Positions 1-7,942 of a stretch of 64,000 nucleotides of DNA are shown here, one piece after another (the first letter of the stretch is position 1; every line of letters starts with the position of its first letter). The position numbers and the translations under genes are program-made. This DNA is from Oasisia sp. SBJ-2009. Taxonomy: Eukaryota > Annelida > Polychaeta > Sabellida > Siboglinidae. The DNA lies in NCBI GenBank assembly GCA_964017155.1, contig OZ024856.1:41594535-41658534 (forward strand), in the 5' to 3' direction. Under the pieces are notes generated by a model that ran no database searches, was not told where the DNA came from, and was given only the letters and a program-made list of their open reading frames with translations.

Positions 1-316
1 CGAGCGTCATACATAGCTCCGCCCCCGTCGGGTCACGACCCCGCTCTTCCGAATTTTGAGTGACAACGCGTCGGGATGTTTATAAACACCTGACGATTAA
101 CATTACGAAGTCAGTTCTGCTTCGTTAAGCCTTTTATTAGTTGTCAGAACGCTGCAATAGTTATAACTTATACTAATTAACATAATTTTGCAATAAAAAT
201 AAAAAGTCACGAACATGTTGGTTTAATCCACAATTGTTCACTCACTGTGAGGTTATTCCATAGCAGTCGCGTAGTTAGGATTTTGCATTGGAGGGGGGCA
301 TCCGTCATCCAAGCAA
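1..316. other. Left-flank DNA, no gene seen
   Basis: No coding region, RNA gene or recognisable element is seen here. A short GGGTC/GACCC hairpin lies near base 35-46. The rest is ordinary AT-rich sequence leading into a microsatellite. Open frames crossing 207-582 on both strands are products of the microsatellites (runs of YVCM, YIHT or YI) and not genes. Confidence 0.6.
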
Positions 317-444
317 ATGTATGTATGTATGTATGTATGTATGTATGTATGTATGTATGTATGTATGTATGTATGTATGTATGTATGTATGTATGTATGT
401 ATGTATGTATGTATGTATATATGTATGTGTGTATGTATGTATGT
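317..444. repeat. (ATGT)n tetranucleotide microsatellite
   Basis: An almost uninterrupted ATGT run from 317, with a few interruptions near 418-430 (ATAT, GTGT). Long tetranucleotide tracts like this are typical of eukaryotic genomes and likely to be length-polymorphic. It generates artificial open frames of repeated YVCM on one strand and YIHT on the other. Confidence 0.97.
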
Positions 445-451
445 GCATATA

Positions 452-454
<3 letters not shown>

Positions 455-519
<65 letters not shown>
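455..519. repeat. (AT)n dinucleotide microsatellite
   Basis: About 32 uninterrupted AT dinucleotides, separated from the ATGT tract by a short GCATATATGAA bridge. The two adjacent tracts probably arose from one another by slippage and point mutation. Confidence 0.97.
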
Positions 520-520
<1 letters not shown>

Positions 521-1196
521 CATGTTCAACAAAAACACCAATCCGTCCAAATCCGTCAGAAACGGTCAAACTAGGAAACTAAGAGACAAAAAACATAATA
601 CTAAAGAGACATGATCCCTACACAATTTCCACCTAAAACCGGCCACCACATTCCTCACTCTACAACTCCTAAATATCTAGACAAGGAACATGACAAATAC
701 CAATCCATATACAGTTACTCTAATGAAACAATAATTAAACATTCCTATTAACTCGGACGATGATGAGCTGGCATTAAACCAGTAACTTCACAATGTGTAA
801 CGTTGCTAATTATAAAAAATTATAAATTCATGGTAGGTAGTTCCAACTATCCAGAGGATAATTGATTATATAAACTGTTCTAGTCAAAATGTATGTGCAA
901 CTTGACCTTAGTCTAGTAACCGGGCAACATTTATTTTTCGTTCTTCTGTTGATGTACTAATAGCCATTAGTAAGATATTGTAGTTTCTGGCATAACAATT
1001 AAAATGACAACCTACAGCCGCCAAATGTCTTTTGACATATCTTATATACATAAATACACATTATATTATAATATAAAATCACTTACATTACTGAAACAAA
1101 TACAATTTATCAGTGTGGGCTGCGCACAGTTCTCTGTGATTACCATAACATCAGTATTGTGTCGTGGCGTCGATGTTGAGCAGTGTAGGGAAAGAT
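520..1196. other. AT-rich flank, no gene seen
   Basis: AT-rich sequence without a recognisable gene, RNA or transposon. A 69-codon open frame (1004-1213, plus) has no recognisable domain and ends inside the telomere-like tract, so I do not treat it as a gene. Confidence 0.5.
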
Positions 1197-1230
1197 TTAG
1201 GGTTAGGGCTTAGGCTAAGTTTAGGGTTAG
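1197..1230 (+). repeat. Interstitial telomere-like (TTAGGG) tract
   Basis: The tract begins TTAGGGTTAGGG, continues with degenerate units (CTTAGG, CTAAG) and ends TTTAGGGTTAG. TTAGGG is the telomere repeat of most metazoans. A short degenerate internal tract such as this usually marks old double-strand-break repair or a rearrangement. It is too short and degenerate to be a functional telomere. Confidence 0.6.
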
Positions 1231-1378
1231 TTTATGTATATGAATATAAACTATGTGAGAAGTTTGGCTGCTGTAATTTTTTCATGGTTAGGTGAGAAAG
1301 TCAAAGTTCACCGTCATTAGTCACCATGCCTTTTGTTACTGAGAATGACGAAATGTTGTTGGTCCTCGCGTCCCTACC
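1231..1378. other. Short unannotated flank
   Basis: No recognisable feature. It may contain the continuation of the decayed retrotransposon that follows, but nothing in its translation shows that clearly. Confidence 0.4.
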
Positions 1379-1696
1379 CTACCAATATTCCGAGACTAGG
1401 CCGTCATTCCAAAGCTTAGATAGTTCGTCTGTCCACCACTGTTTCTTGATCCGTCTGCGATTATTACTTACCATTGAGTGGTTTGCATAGACCACGTTTT
1501 GAAGTTTATCTTCCATCCACATATTGCGATGATGTTCTGTTTTCTTTTTGTCACCAGGCAGGCTCAGATGCTTAGAGAAGACAGATACACCAGACAGTCT
1601 GGGGTCGTCAACTTCTGCATCATCACCGACCGGCGAGGTCCAATGTCGTGAGAACTGGCGAAGCAGTGAGTGAAGCTTTGTTTTGACTGGGTACAC
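1379..1696 (-). pseudogene. Possible decayed LINE ORF2 fragment
   Basis: A 105-codon minus-strand frame. Near its C-terminus is a K-K-Q-W-W-T-D-E-L-S-K-L motif after a basic stretch (NNRRRIKK). A W-W-x-x-E-L motif of this kind is common in the linker between the endonuclease and reverse transcriptase of non-LTR retrotransposons. No endonuclease or reverse transcriptase catalytic motif is present, and the frame ends at a stop shortly after the motif. The best reading is a truncated remnant. It could be a chance open frame; the assignment rests on this one motif. Confidence 0.3.
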
Positions 1697-1892
1697 TCAT
1701 TTGGTGTATTATAAGGTGGTTCGAATGTATAATAGTAAGTAGTAAGACAGTTTATTACCAAGTTACATTAAAATGCGCAAGGAATAGTACACACCTTCCA
1801 TGTAGACATCGCGGTAAAATAGTAGAAGCTGTCAGCCAATCCAGCTTCTCGTCATGTACACTACACGCGAATCATTGCCGCTCCCCGCCAGC
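1697..1892. other. Unannotated flank
   Basis: No gene or RNA recognised. It grades into a GC-richer patch from about 1870. Confidence 0.4.
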
Positions 1893-2024
1893 GTCGCTCC
1901 CTGAACATAACCTAGAAATGGAGGGAGCCGTACACCCACTCGTGGCGCCGCCCAACGAGTGAGCGAGGGAGCGACCGAATGACAAACGCATCCACAGATA
2001 GTCTCGCATAACCGACTGTCGGTT
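1893..2024. repeat. Cluster of short inverted repeats (foldback patch)
   Basis: Several perfect inverted repeats are packed together. GTCGCTCCCT (1893-1902) pairs with AGGGAGCGAC (1966-1975). CACTCG (1937-1942) pairs with CGAGTG (1956-1961) around a GGCGCC core. AACCGAC (2010-2016) pairs with GTCGGTT (2018-2024) across one base. The nested stem at 1893-1975 could be a remnant of a small foldback or MITE-type DNA transposon, but no target-site duplication was identified. Confidence 0.5.
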
Positions 2025-2106
2025 GGCTGCGGAACTACGCCGAGAAAACAGTCTGGTTACTTACTCGGCTTTTGTTTGTTTATCCGCGTGATCTATAAAT
2101 CTATGG

Positions 2107-2439
2107 AGCGCTGTGGCTCAGGGGTAGAGCTTCGGACTCTCGACTACGAGAACCCGGGTTCGAATCCTAGCTGCGGTGTTAAAACCTTGGGCAAGATTTT
2201 TCACTCTACATTGCTTCAGTTCACTCAGCTGAATAAAATGAGTACCTGGCTATAGACAGTGGTTGATATGTGTACGATCAGCCTTCGCGCATTAATTGTA
2301 GCATATGGCTGGATGCTTCCCAGAGAAGCCGAGATGGCGTATGAGTGAACAGGTCTGTCAGGGAAGTAAAGTGTAAAAGCGCTTTGAGCGGTCCTGAGGA
2401 CTGGATACTGCGCTATATAAGAACTTGCCTTTATCTATA
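2107..2439 (+). mobile_element. tRNA-derived SINE
   Basis: The 5' head (2107-2178) folds like a tRNA. It has an A box TGGCTCAGGGG at 2114-2124, a perfect B box GGTTCGAATCC at 2157-2167, and an acceptor stem with five of seven pairs. These boxes form the internal RNA polymerase III promoter of tRNA-derived SINEs. The body follows, containing CCTTGGGCAAG and ATGAGTACCTGGCT motifs. The 3' part contains GCGCTTTGAGCGGTC and GCGCTATATAAG, a tail of the type found in many marine-invertebrate SINEs. The 3' end is set where the adjoining 181-bp repeat begins. A possible target duplication (ATCTATA upstream, ATCTATAC at 2433-2440) is weak. The family name is not assigned. Confidence 0.8.
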
Positions 2440-2562
2440 CAATGCTGCCACCTCACGGACACCGCCATAATTTATATTTTTTTTTATAAATAACAGCAAA
2501 TTTGCATTTCTATTTATTTTGTGTTAATATAAGTTGAATTTTGAATAGTTTTTATAATACAG
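2440..2562. repeat. 181-bp-spaced diverged repeat, copy A
   Basis: Begins CAATGCTGCCACCTCACGGA and ends in an AT-rich part with GTGTTAATATAAGTT. It matches copy B at 2621-2752 with many substitutions and small indels. The shared start sequence recurs a third time at 2904. It is not coding. It could be a tandem duplication or part of an unrecognised repeat family. Confidence 0.75.
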
Positions 2563-2620
2563 CATGATTTGATAAAAAGGTATCCTTATTTAATTTGTAT
2601 GCTATCCGTGTGGGGCTAGG

Positions 2621-2752
2621 CAATGCTGCTACCTCACGGATACTCGTTAATCCTGCCGTAATTCTTATTTTATGAACAACGGTAGATTTGAATTTTTACT
2701 TACTTTTGTGTTAATATAAGTTCAATGTTGAATACTTTTCATATGATACCAT
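2621..2752. repeat. 181-bp-spaced diverged repeat, copy B
   Basis: Starts CAATGCTGCTACCTCACGGA and contains the same GTGTTAATATAAGTT block as copy A. Corresponding starts are 181 bp apart. The divergence indicates an old duplication. Confidence 0.75.
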
Positions 2753-2903
2753 TCTCTTGTATAACTTTATCGTCATTTTAATTTTGATTTCATAGTTGGC
2801 CTGAGAGCCAATCAGCGTCTCTATCCTAATATGGAGTAAGGCCTCCCTGGCGGGTCGAAAATGCAGACCCATCGTTTCCTAAGGCGGGTGTGAGGGGTTT
2901 AAA
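2753..2903. other. Unannotated flank
   Basis: Ordinary sequence between copy B and the third partial repeat. No gene or RNA recognised. Confidence 0.4.
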
Positions 2904-2921
2904 TTGCTGCCACCTCACGGA
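2904..2921. repeat. Partial third copy of the 181-bp repeat start
   Basis: TTGCTGCCACCTCACGGA matches the start of copies A and B. Downstream similarity is lost immediately, so this is a short remnant. Confidence 0.55.
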
Positions 2922-3339
2922 GCCTGGGTAACCGGACGAGTTAGGAGCCGAGTGTTGGGCTCTGCTCGCCTGGCTGGTTTGGTGGCTCGATAAAACGACA
3001 GTTGCGTGTTTCGTAGGGCATCCTTGTTAAGCCTGACCATCGAAGACTGCGTAGAATATATTGCTCTAATATGTTCGGCAGTTGCTGCGTTCCGTTCTCA
3101 AAGAAGCGAGAAACGGAAACCAGGTCTGACTGCGCACGGCGGCGGCGAGTCGGTCTGGCAGCAGACACGCAATTTGTCGTGAAACTAAGTGGCGACTGTC
3201 GAGGCAAATGGCTCAATATTCGCTTCGGCGTTGACGTGGTTCGGTGTATATCGATGAGGGAGCGATTTGTTGCGGTGGCCGTCGACTTAGTAAATTGCCA
3301 TACGTTGGCGATGGGCCATAGGTCACGCTGGTGCCTATC
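2922..3339. other. GC-richer flank with unrecognised overlapping open frames
   Basis: Two open frames overlap on opposite strands: 2941-3363 minus (140 codons) and 3071-3412 plus (113 codons, starting MFGSCCVPFSKK). Neither shows a recognisable domain, signal peptide or motif. The plus-strand frame runs into the degenerate array edge, which argues against a conserved gene. The region could contain an exon or an old transposon piece. Confidence 0.35.
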
Positions 3340-3452
3340 CCAATACCGTACATACACTACCAAGAGACGTGGTCGTCTAGTCCGTACTCCAATACCGTAT
3401 ATACATGACTGAGAGACACATCGTCATATTTTAAGCGACAGTTTCTTTGAGA
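3340..3452 (+). repeat. Diverged remnant of the array unit's end, internally duplicated
   Basis: Bases 3378-3452 align with the last part of unit 1 (about 6212-6290). Shared blocks are TAGTCCGTACTCCAAT, ACCGTATATA, GACTGAG and AAGCGACAGTTTCT. The flank has substitutions and lacks a 4-base CAAT. The block CCAATACCGTA occurs twice, at 3340 and 3389, so the motif exists here as a diverged 49-bp dimer. This shows that array-related sequence extends left of unit 1. Confidence 0.8.
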
Positions 3453-3567
3453 TTTTATACATTTACGGAAAAATCGTCCAGAAACAGAATCTCATGGAAA
3501 ATGTCACAGAATGGCAAAAAGGCGCATAACTAACGTGTTCAGTAAATGAACCTTAAGCTACGGTGGC
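3453..3567. other. Spacer at array edge, absent from array units
   Basis: These roughly 115 bp lie between the diverged unit end and unit 1. At every internal junction the corresponding sequences (GTTTCTCTGAGA and AGTAGAGTGCC) are directly fused. The segment is either ancestral DNA deleted when the amplifying unit formed or a later insertion at the edge. Confidence 0.65.
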
Positions 3568-3570
3568 AGT

Positions 3571-6292
3571 AGAGTGCCAACACTTGAACGGAACTTCTGT
3601 CGTTGAGTGTATGTGGTATTGCGAAGTTCAGTAGTACGAATGTTAAATTAGATACTGCCCAAACCTATATTTGCATAGGCATAGGTGGAAAGCTTGACAC
3701 ATTGACAACTCATCGAAGGATGGTATGCGACATATACAGTGGACTCTGAATGAGAACAAGAATATACATTTCGTGCCATTTCCGACAAGAATTAGGCACT
3801 TGTGTAACCCGCAAACCCACATCAATTGCTACTATATTAAAAAAGTCATTACTAAAGGCGCTGGTATTGTAGTGGTTAGCACATCCAACTGGCAAGCCGA
3901 CTGCTCAGGTTTAATACGCGCGGACACAGCAGGCCTGGCATTTTTGGTATAACAATCAATGGGCATCGACTAACATTGTTGAATATAATCGGTGCTATAC
4001 ACCACGCACATTGACATGCATCGTACATAAAAAGTACCCGAATGTCGCACAGACCGCTGCACGATAATAAAACTGTAGTCCTATGTGTGTACCATATTAT
4101 AAAGTACGCCAGCGCAAGTGCAGACATAGAAAAGAAGGAGAAGAAGATGAAAGAAAGCCCCCCCGTTTGCCTAGATCAAAGGCGCCGCCATCTTGAAATC
4201 TGACGCCGCCAGAAACGAAAATGGCGCGTCTGCCGTATTGTCGTGACGTCACTGTATTGTTGTGGCGCGTCTTCCGGTTTGCCCCCATTACTGTAGCGCG
4301 CAGCCGAATGCTGGCGAGATATGCCAATTTCTTTAGTGTAATTTCCACCGCATCGTTGTGTGATTTGCGCCATTGACGCCGGTGGGGTGAAGGAATGTGG
4401 GCATGTGGTAGAATTGAGCCTGCTGGTTTCAATTTTGTTAGAGACCTGCCCATTGTAACGCTCTTTTATTGTTTTTTTCTCAGGTGTCTGTGCCCGGTGA
4501 AGATACAGCGACACATGGTCGACGACTTCTGGCAGCATTACTGACCGACCAGGCCTGATGATGTGAAGACTGACGACGGGGAACAGTCATTCGACAGTGG
4601 GTGAAGCCTTGTTTTTATCGAGTTATTGTATTCATATAACGTGTTGAGGTAGATGATAATGTAGGCCGATCACCGGGAGAATTAAATATAGCTTGATATA
4701 TACATTATGTATAATAACAACTGCGAGTGGACATTACTTTTAATGTTACAGTTGTCACAAAGGCGAGAAAACAAACGAAACGTTTTACTTAGACGAGTGA
4801 TCTAGCTAGTTTTCACACTATGCGATTGATCAGAACTGATATAAAAAGAAGAAGGTTTAGACTTCGAATGGTTTCATCGTAACCACTCCAGGTAGTGCTT
4901 TTTGGGTCTAGTGATGTCTGTCAGTTGTATGCATTTCATCGAATGTGCTCTGCTTGTATTAAGAAGTAAATTGGCTGGATCAAGTGCAAAACATACAACT
5001 ATGCCAGTACTAGGTGCACAATGACACATCACCTTGTGAGCGAGCTTTTGTTGTACACAGACAGACAACTTGGCTACATTAATTATTATATTCCAAAATA
5101 AGAAATGTCAAAATATGATGCTAAAATAAGGCCCATTAAACGAAACTTGTATAAGGGGCCGAGATCGCACCGCGGAAACTATCTTAACATTGGTATGCAT
5201 AAGCACCATTCGCGCGAATGTCCCACACATTCTCGCACGCAAACATACACCCACTCAATACAGTTGGTTCTTTGCCCGTCATTACACCAATCACAACACA
5301 CTGATCTCGACTGGAAACAGTGTGCCTAGGAAGCAGCATGCAAAGGCAAAGGCAAAGGCAACTGTAGGCCAGGCGCTTTGTTGTTGTGTAAATCACGAGT
5401 ACACAAGTAGGAACACAATTGATTTGTCTTCCTTCTGAAACAAGTGTGGAGGTCATTCGATGTTTTGAGACCAATATTGATTGCAATCACACATTACTCG
5501 GCACGCATATTTGTATCTAGGTAGTGGGGGAGACCGGCTTCATATCTTGAGACATTGCCATGGAATCAATAGCACATGTTGCTACAGTGATACATGCCAA
5601 CAGGCCAGGGCTTTGGCCATGCCATGAGCGGTATGCCGGCAAACAGGTAACAGCAAAAGCTAGACATAACAGTCATGACGAAGTGCCATACGAAAACACA
5701 AAAGTTCTTCCAAACTACTCAGGCAACTACGAGATGATATACTAGACTTGCGTGGGGTGCACCACTTCTCTCGCGTCGTGTTATGAGAGGGTTTTGTCGC
5801 TCATACTTCGGAATCAAATCGGACGACCTCGAACGAAATAGCAGACATTTGGCAAGTTCAATATGAAAACGAAAGCACAAAGCAACTAACAGTCAATGGT
5901 CGCATCATATAATCATTGGTATTGAGCTACACAAACAGTACGCCCTACAAATAGCATCACATTGCAGAGTAATGTAGTTTATGCGAACGAACGTCTTGTA
6001 TCACCCCGCCTCACACATTTCGACGACGTGTATTTTCTTTAACAACAGGTAGGCCTAGAGTTTTTCTTTCATTGCGTTGCGTACAAGTATTTTGTGTATT
6101 CACAAACAGTTTCGAATGGCATGTAATGCTTCAGATATATATTTGCGCAGCCTGCATACAGCACTCGTGGCATCGCCGTTAAGACGTTTTAGAGTTCCAC
6201 ATCGACGAGAGTAGTCCGTACTCCAATCAATACCGTATATAGACGACTGAGGGGTGTATAGCCACATTTCAAGCGACAGTTTCTCTGAGAAT
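3571..6292 (+). repeat. Array unit 1
   Basis: The leftmost full unit, 2,722 bp. Compared by eye it appears identical or nearly so to unit 2. The pair shares variants absent from inner units: GTAACCCGCAAACC, CCAGGTAGTGC, AGTGGGGGAGACC and three (not two) AAAGGC repeats. The C tract is 7 bases, the shortest in the array. Confidence 0.97.
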
Positions 6293-6849
6293 AGAGTGCC
6301 AACACTTGAACGGAACTTCTGTCGTTGAGTGTATGTGGTATTGCGAAGTTCAGTAGTACGAATGTTAAATTAGATACTGCCCAAACCTATATTTGCATAG
6401 GCATAGGTGGAAAGCTTGACACATTGACAACTCATCGAAGGATGGTATGCGACATATACAGTGGACTCTGAATGAGAACAAGAATATACATTTCGTGCCA
6501 TTTCCGACAAGAATTAGGCACTTGTGTAACCCGCAAACCCACATCAATTGCTACTATATTAAAAAAGTCATTACTAAAGGCGCTGGTATTGTAGTGGTTA
6601 GCACATCCAACTGGCAAGCCGACTGCTCAGGTTTAATACGCGCGGACACAGCAGGCCTGGCATTTTTGGTATAACAATCAATGGGCATCGACTAACATTG
6701 TTGAATATAATCGGTGCTATACACCACGCACATTGACATGCATCGTACATAAAAAGTACCCGAATGTCGCACAGACCGCTGCACGATAATAAAACTGTAG
6801 TCCTATGTGTGTACCATATTATAAAGTACGCCAGCGCAAGTGCAGACAT

Positions 6850-6886
6850 AGAAAAGAAGGAGAAGAAGATGAAAGAAAGCCCCCCC
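6850..6886 (+). repeat. Purine tract followed by variable C tract (unit 2 example)
   Basis: A purine run (AGAAAAGAAGGAGAAGAAG, one T, GAAAGAAAG) is followed by a C homopolymer at 6880-6886. Across units 1-22 the C run is 7, 7, 9, 7+T+6, 11, 13, 10, 11, 12, 11, 9, 10, 10, 11, 10, 12, 13, 11, 11, 12, 10 and 12. This slippage shifts every open frame crossing it, so those frames cannot be conserved proteins. Its position just upstream of the promoter-like module repeats in every unit. Confidence 0.9.
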
Positions 6887-6900
6887 GTTTGCCTAGATCA

Positions 6901-7098
6901 AAGGCGCCGCCATCTTGAAATCTGACGCCGCCAGAAACGAAAATGGCGCGTCTGCCGTATTGTCGTGACGTCACTGTATTGTTGTGGCGCGTCTTCCGGT
7001 TTGCCCCCATTACTGTAGCGCGCAGCCGAATGCTGGCGAGATATGCCAATTTCTTTAGTGTAATTTCCACCGCATCGTTGTGTGATTTGCGCCATTGA
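6901..7098 (+). promoter_or_regulatory. Promoter-like CpG-rich module (unit 2 example, repeated in every unit)
   Basis: A dense cluster of motifs typical of TATA-less CpG promoters. There is YY1-like GCCGCCATCTTG (6906-6917), a second YY1-like site in the opposite orientation AAAATGGCGCG (6940-6950), a full CRE TGACGTCA (6966-6973), ETS-like CTTCCGG (6993-6999), and GCGCCATTG (7089-7097). In most units from unit 3 onward a further GCCGCCATT lies after the ETS site. CpG density is visibly higher than in the rest of the unit. The module recurs about 608 bp after each unit start, mutated in unit 20. Function is inferred from motifs alone. Confidence 0.45.
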
Positions 7099-7108
7099 CG
7101 CCGGTGGG

Positions 7109-7322
7109 GTGAAGGAATGTGGGCATGTGGTAGAATTGAGCCTGCTGGTTTCAATTTTGTTAGAGACCTGCCCATTGTAACGCTCTTTTATTGTTTTTTT
7201 CTCAGGTGTCTGTGCCCGGTGAAGATACAGCGACACATGGTCGACGACTTCTGGCAGCATTACTGACCGACCAGGCCTGATGATGTGAAGACTGACGACG
7301 GGGAACAGTCATTCGACAGTGG
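7109..7322 (+). other. Candidate intron end and exon (unit 2 example)
   Basis: A strong splice-acceptor-like site: a T-rich run of about 20 bases ending TTTTTTTCTCAG at 7205, with TGTAAC upstream as a possible branch point. It is followed by 117 nt (7206-7322) ending at a donor-like CAGTGG/GTGAAG. A possible upstream donor is GGGTGAAGG near 7109. In most units the exon contains an in-frame TGA; in units 7 and 12 this is TGC and the segment is open for 39 codons. A noncoding spliced transcript starting in the module above would fit. Chance motifs are possible. Confidence 0.3.
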
Positions 7323-7561
7323 GTGAAGCCTTGTTTTTATCGAGTTATTGTATTCATATAACGTGTTGAGGTAGATGATAATGTAGGCCGATCACCGGGA
7401 GAATTAAATATAGCTTGATATATACATTATGTATAATAACAACTGCGAGTGGACATTACTTTTAATGTTACAGTTGTCACAAAGGCGAGAAAACAAACGA
7501 AACGTTTTACTTAGACGAGTGATCTAGCTAGTTTTCACACTATGCGATTGATCAGAACTGA

Positions 7562-7570
7562 TATAAAAAG
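7562..7570 (+). promoter_or_regulatory. TATA-like motif (unit 2 example)
   Basis: TATAAAAAG lies in an AT-rich stretch and recurs in every complete unit. No recognisable gene follows. The motif is short enough to be incidental. Confidence 0.15.
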
Positions 7571-7928
7571 AAGAAGGTTTAGACTTCGAATGGTTTCATC
7601 GTAACCACTCCAGGTAGTGCTTTTTGGGTCTAGTGATGTCTGTCAGTTGTATGCATTTCATCGAATGTGCTCTGCTTGTATTAAGAAGTAAATTGGCTGG
7701 ATCAAGTGCAAAACATACAACTATGCCAGTACTAGGTGCACAATGACACATCACCTTGTGAGCGAGCTTTTGTTGTACACAGACAGACAACTTGGCTACA
7801 TTAATTATTATATTCCAAAATAAGAAATGTCAAAATATGATGCTAAAATAAGGCCCATTAAACGAAACTTGTATAAGGGGCCGAGATCGCACCGCGGAAA
7901 CTATCTTAACATTGGTATGCATAAGCAC

Positions 7929-7942
7929 CATTCGCGCGAATG
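7929..7942. repeat. Perfect 14-bp palindrome CATTCGCGCGAATG (unit 2 example)
   Basis: A perfect inverted repeat with no spacer, about 1,636 bp after the unit start. It stays intact in units whose adjacent bases vary (units 4, 5 and 13). The TTCGCGC half resembles an E2F-type half site. It could be a dimeric protein-binding site or incidental. Confidence 0.5.

Noticed and set aside
207..614. Open frames on both strands rich in YVCM, YIHT and YI repeats
   Set aside because: They are translations of the ATGT and AT microsatellites and have no non-repetitive core.
3071..3412. 113-codon plus-strand frame as a gene
   Set aside because: No recognisable domain. It overlaps a 140-codon frame on the other strand and runs into degenerate array sequence.
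3571..6292. Array unit as a tandem transposon with terminal inverted or long terminal repeats
   Set aside because: No inverted or direct terminal repeats were seen at any consistent boundary, and no transposase, reverse transcriptase or integrase motif occurs in the unit.
7278..7295. TGATGATG followed by CTGA, resembling C and D boxes of a snoRNA
   Set aside because: The two boxes are only a few bases apart, too close for a C/D snoRNA.
7367..7374. TGAGGTAG, identical to the let-7 seed
   Set aside because: The match stops after eight bases (followed by ATGATAAT) and no hairpin precursor was seen.
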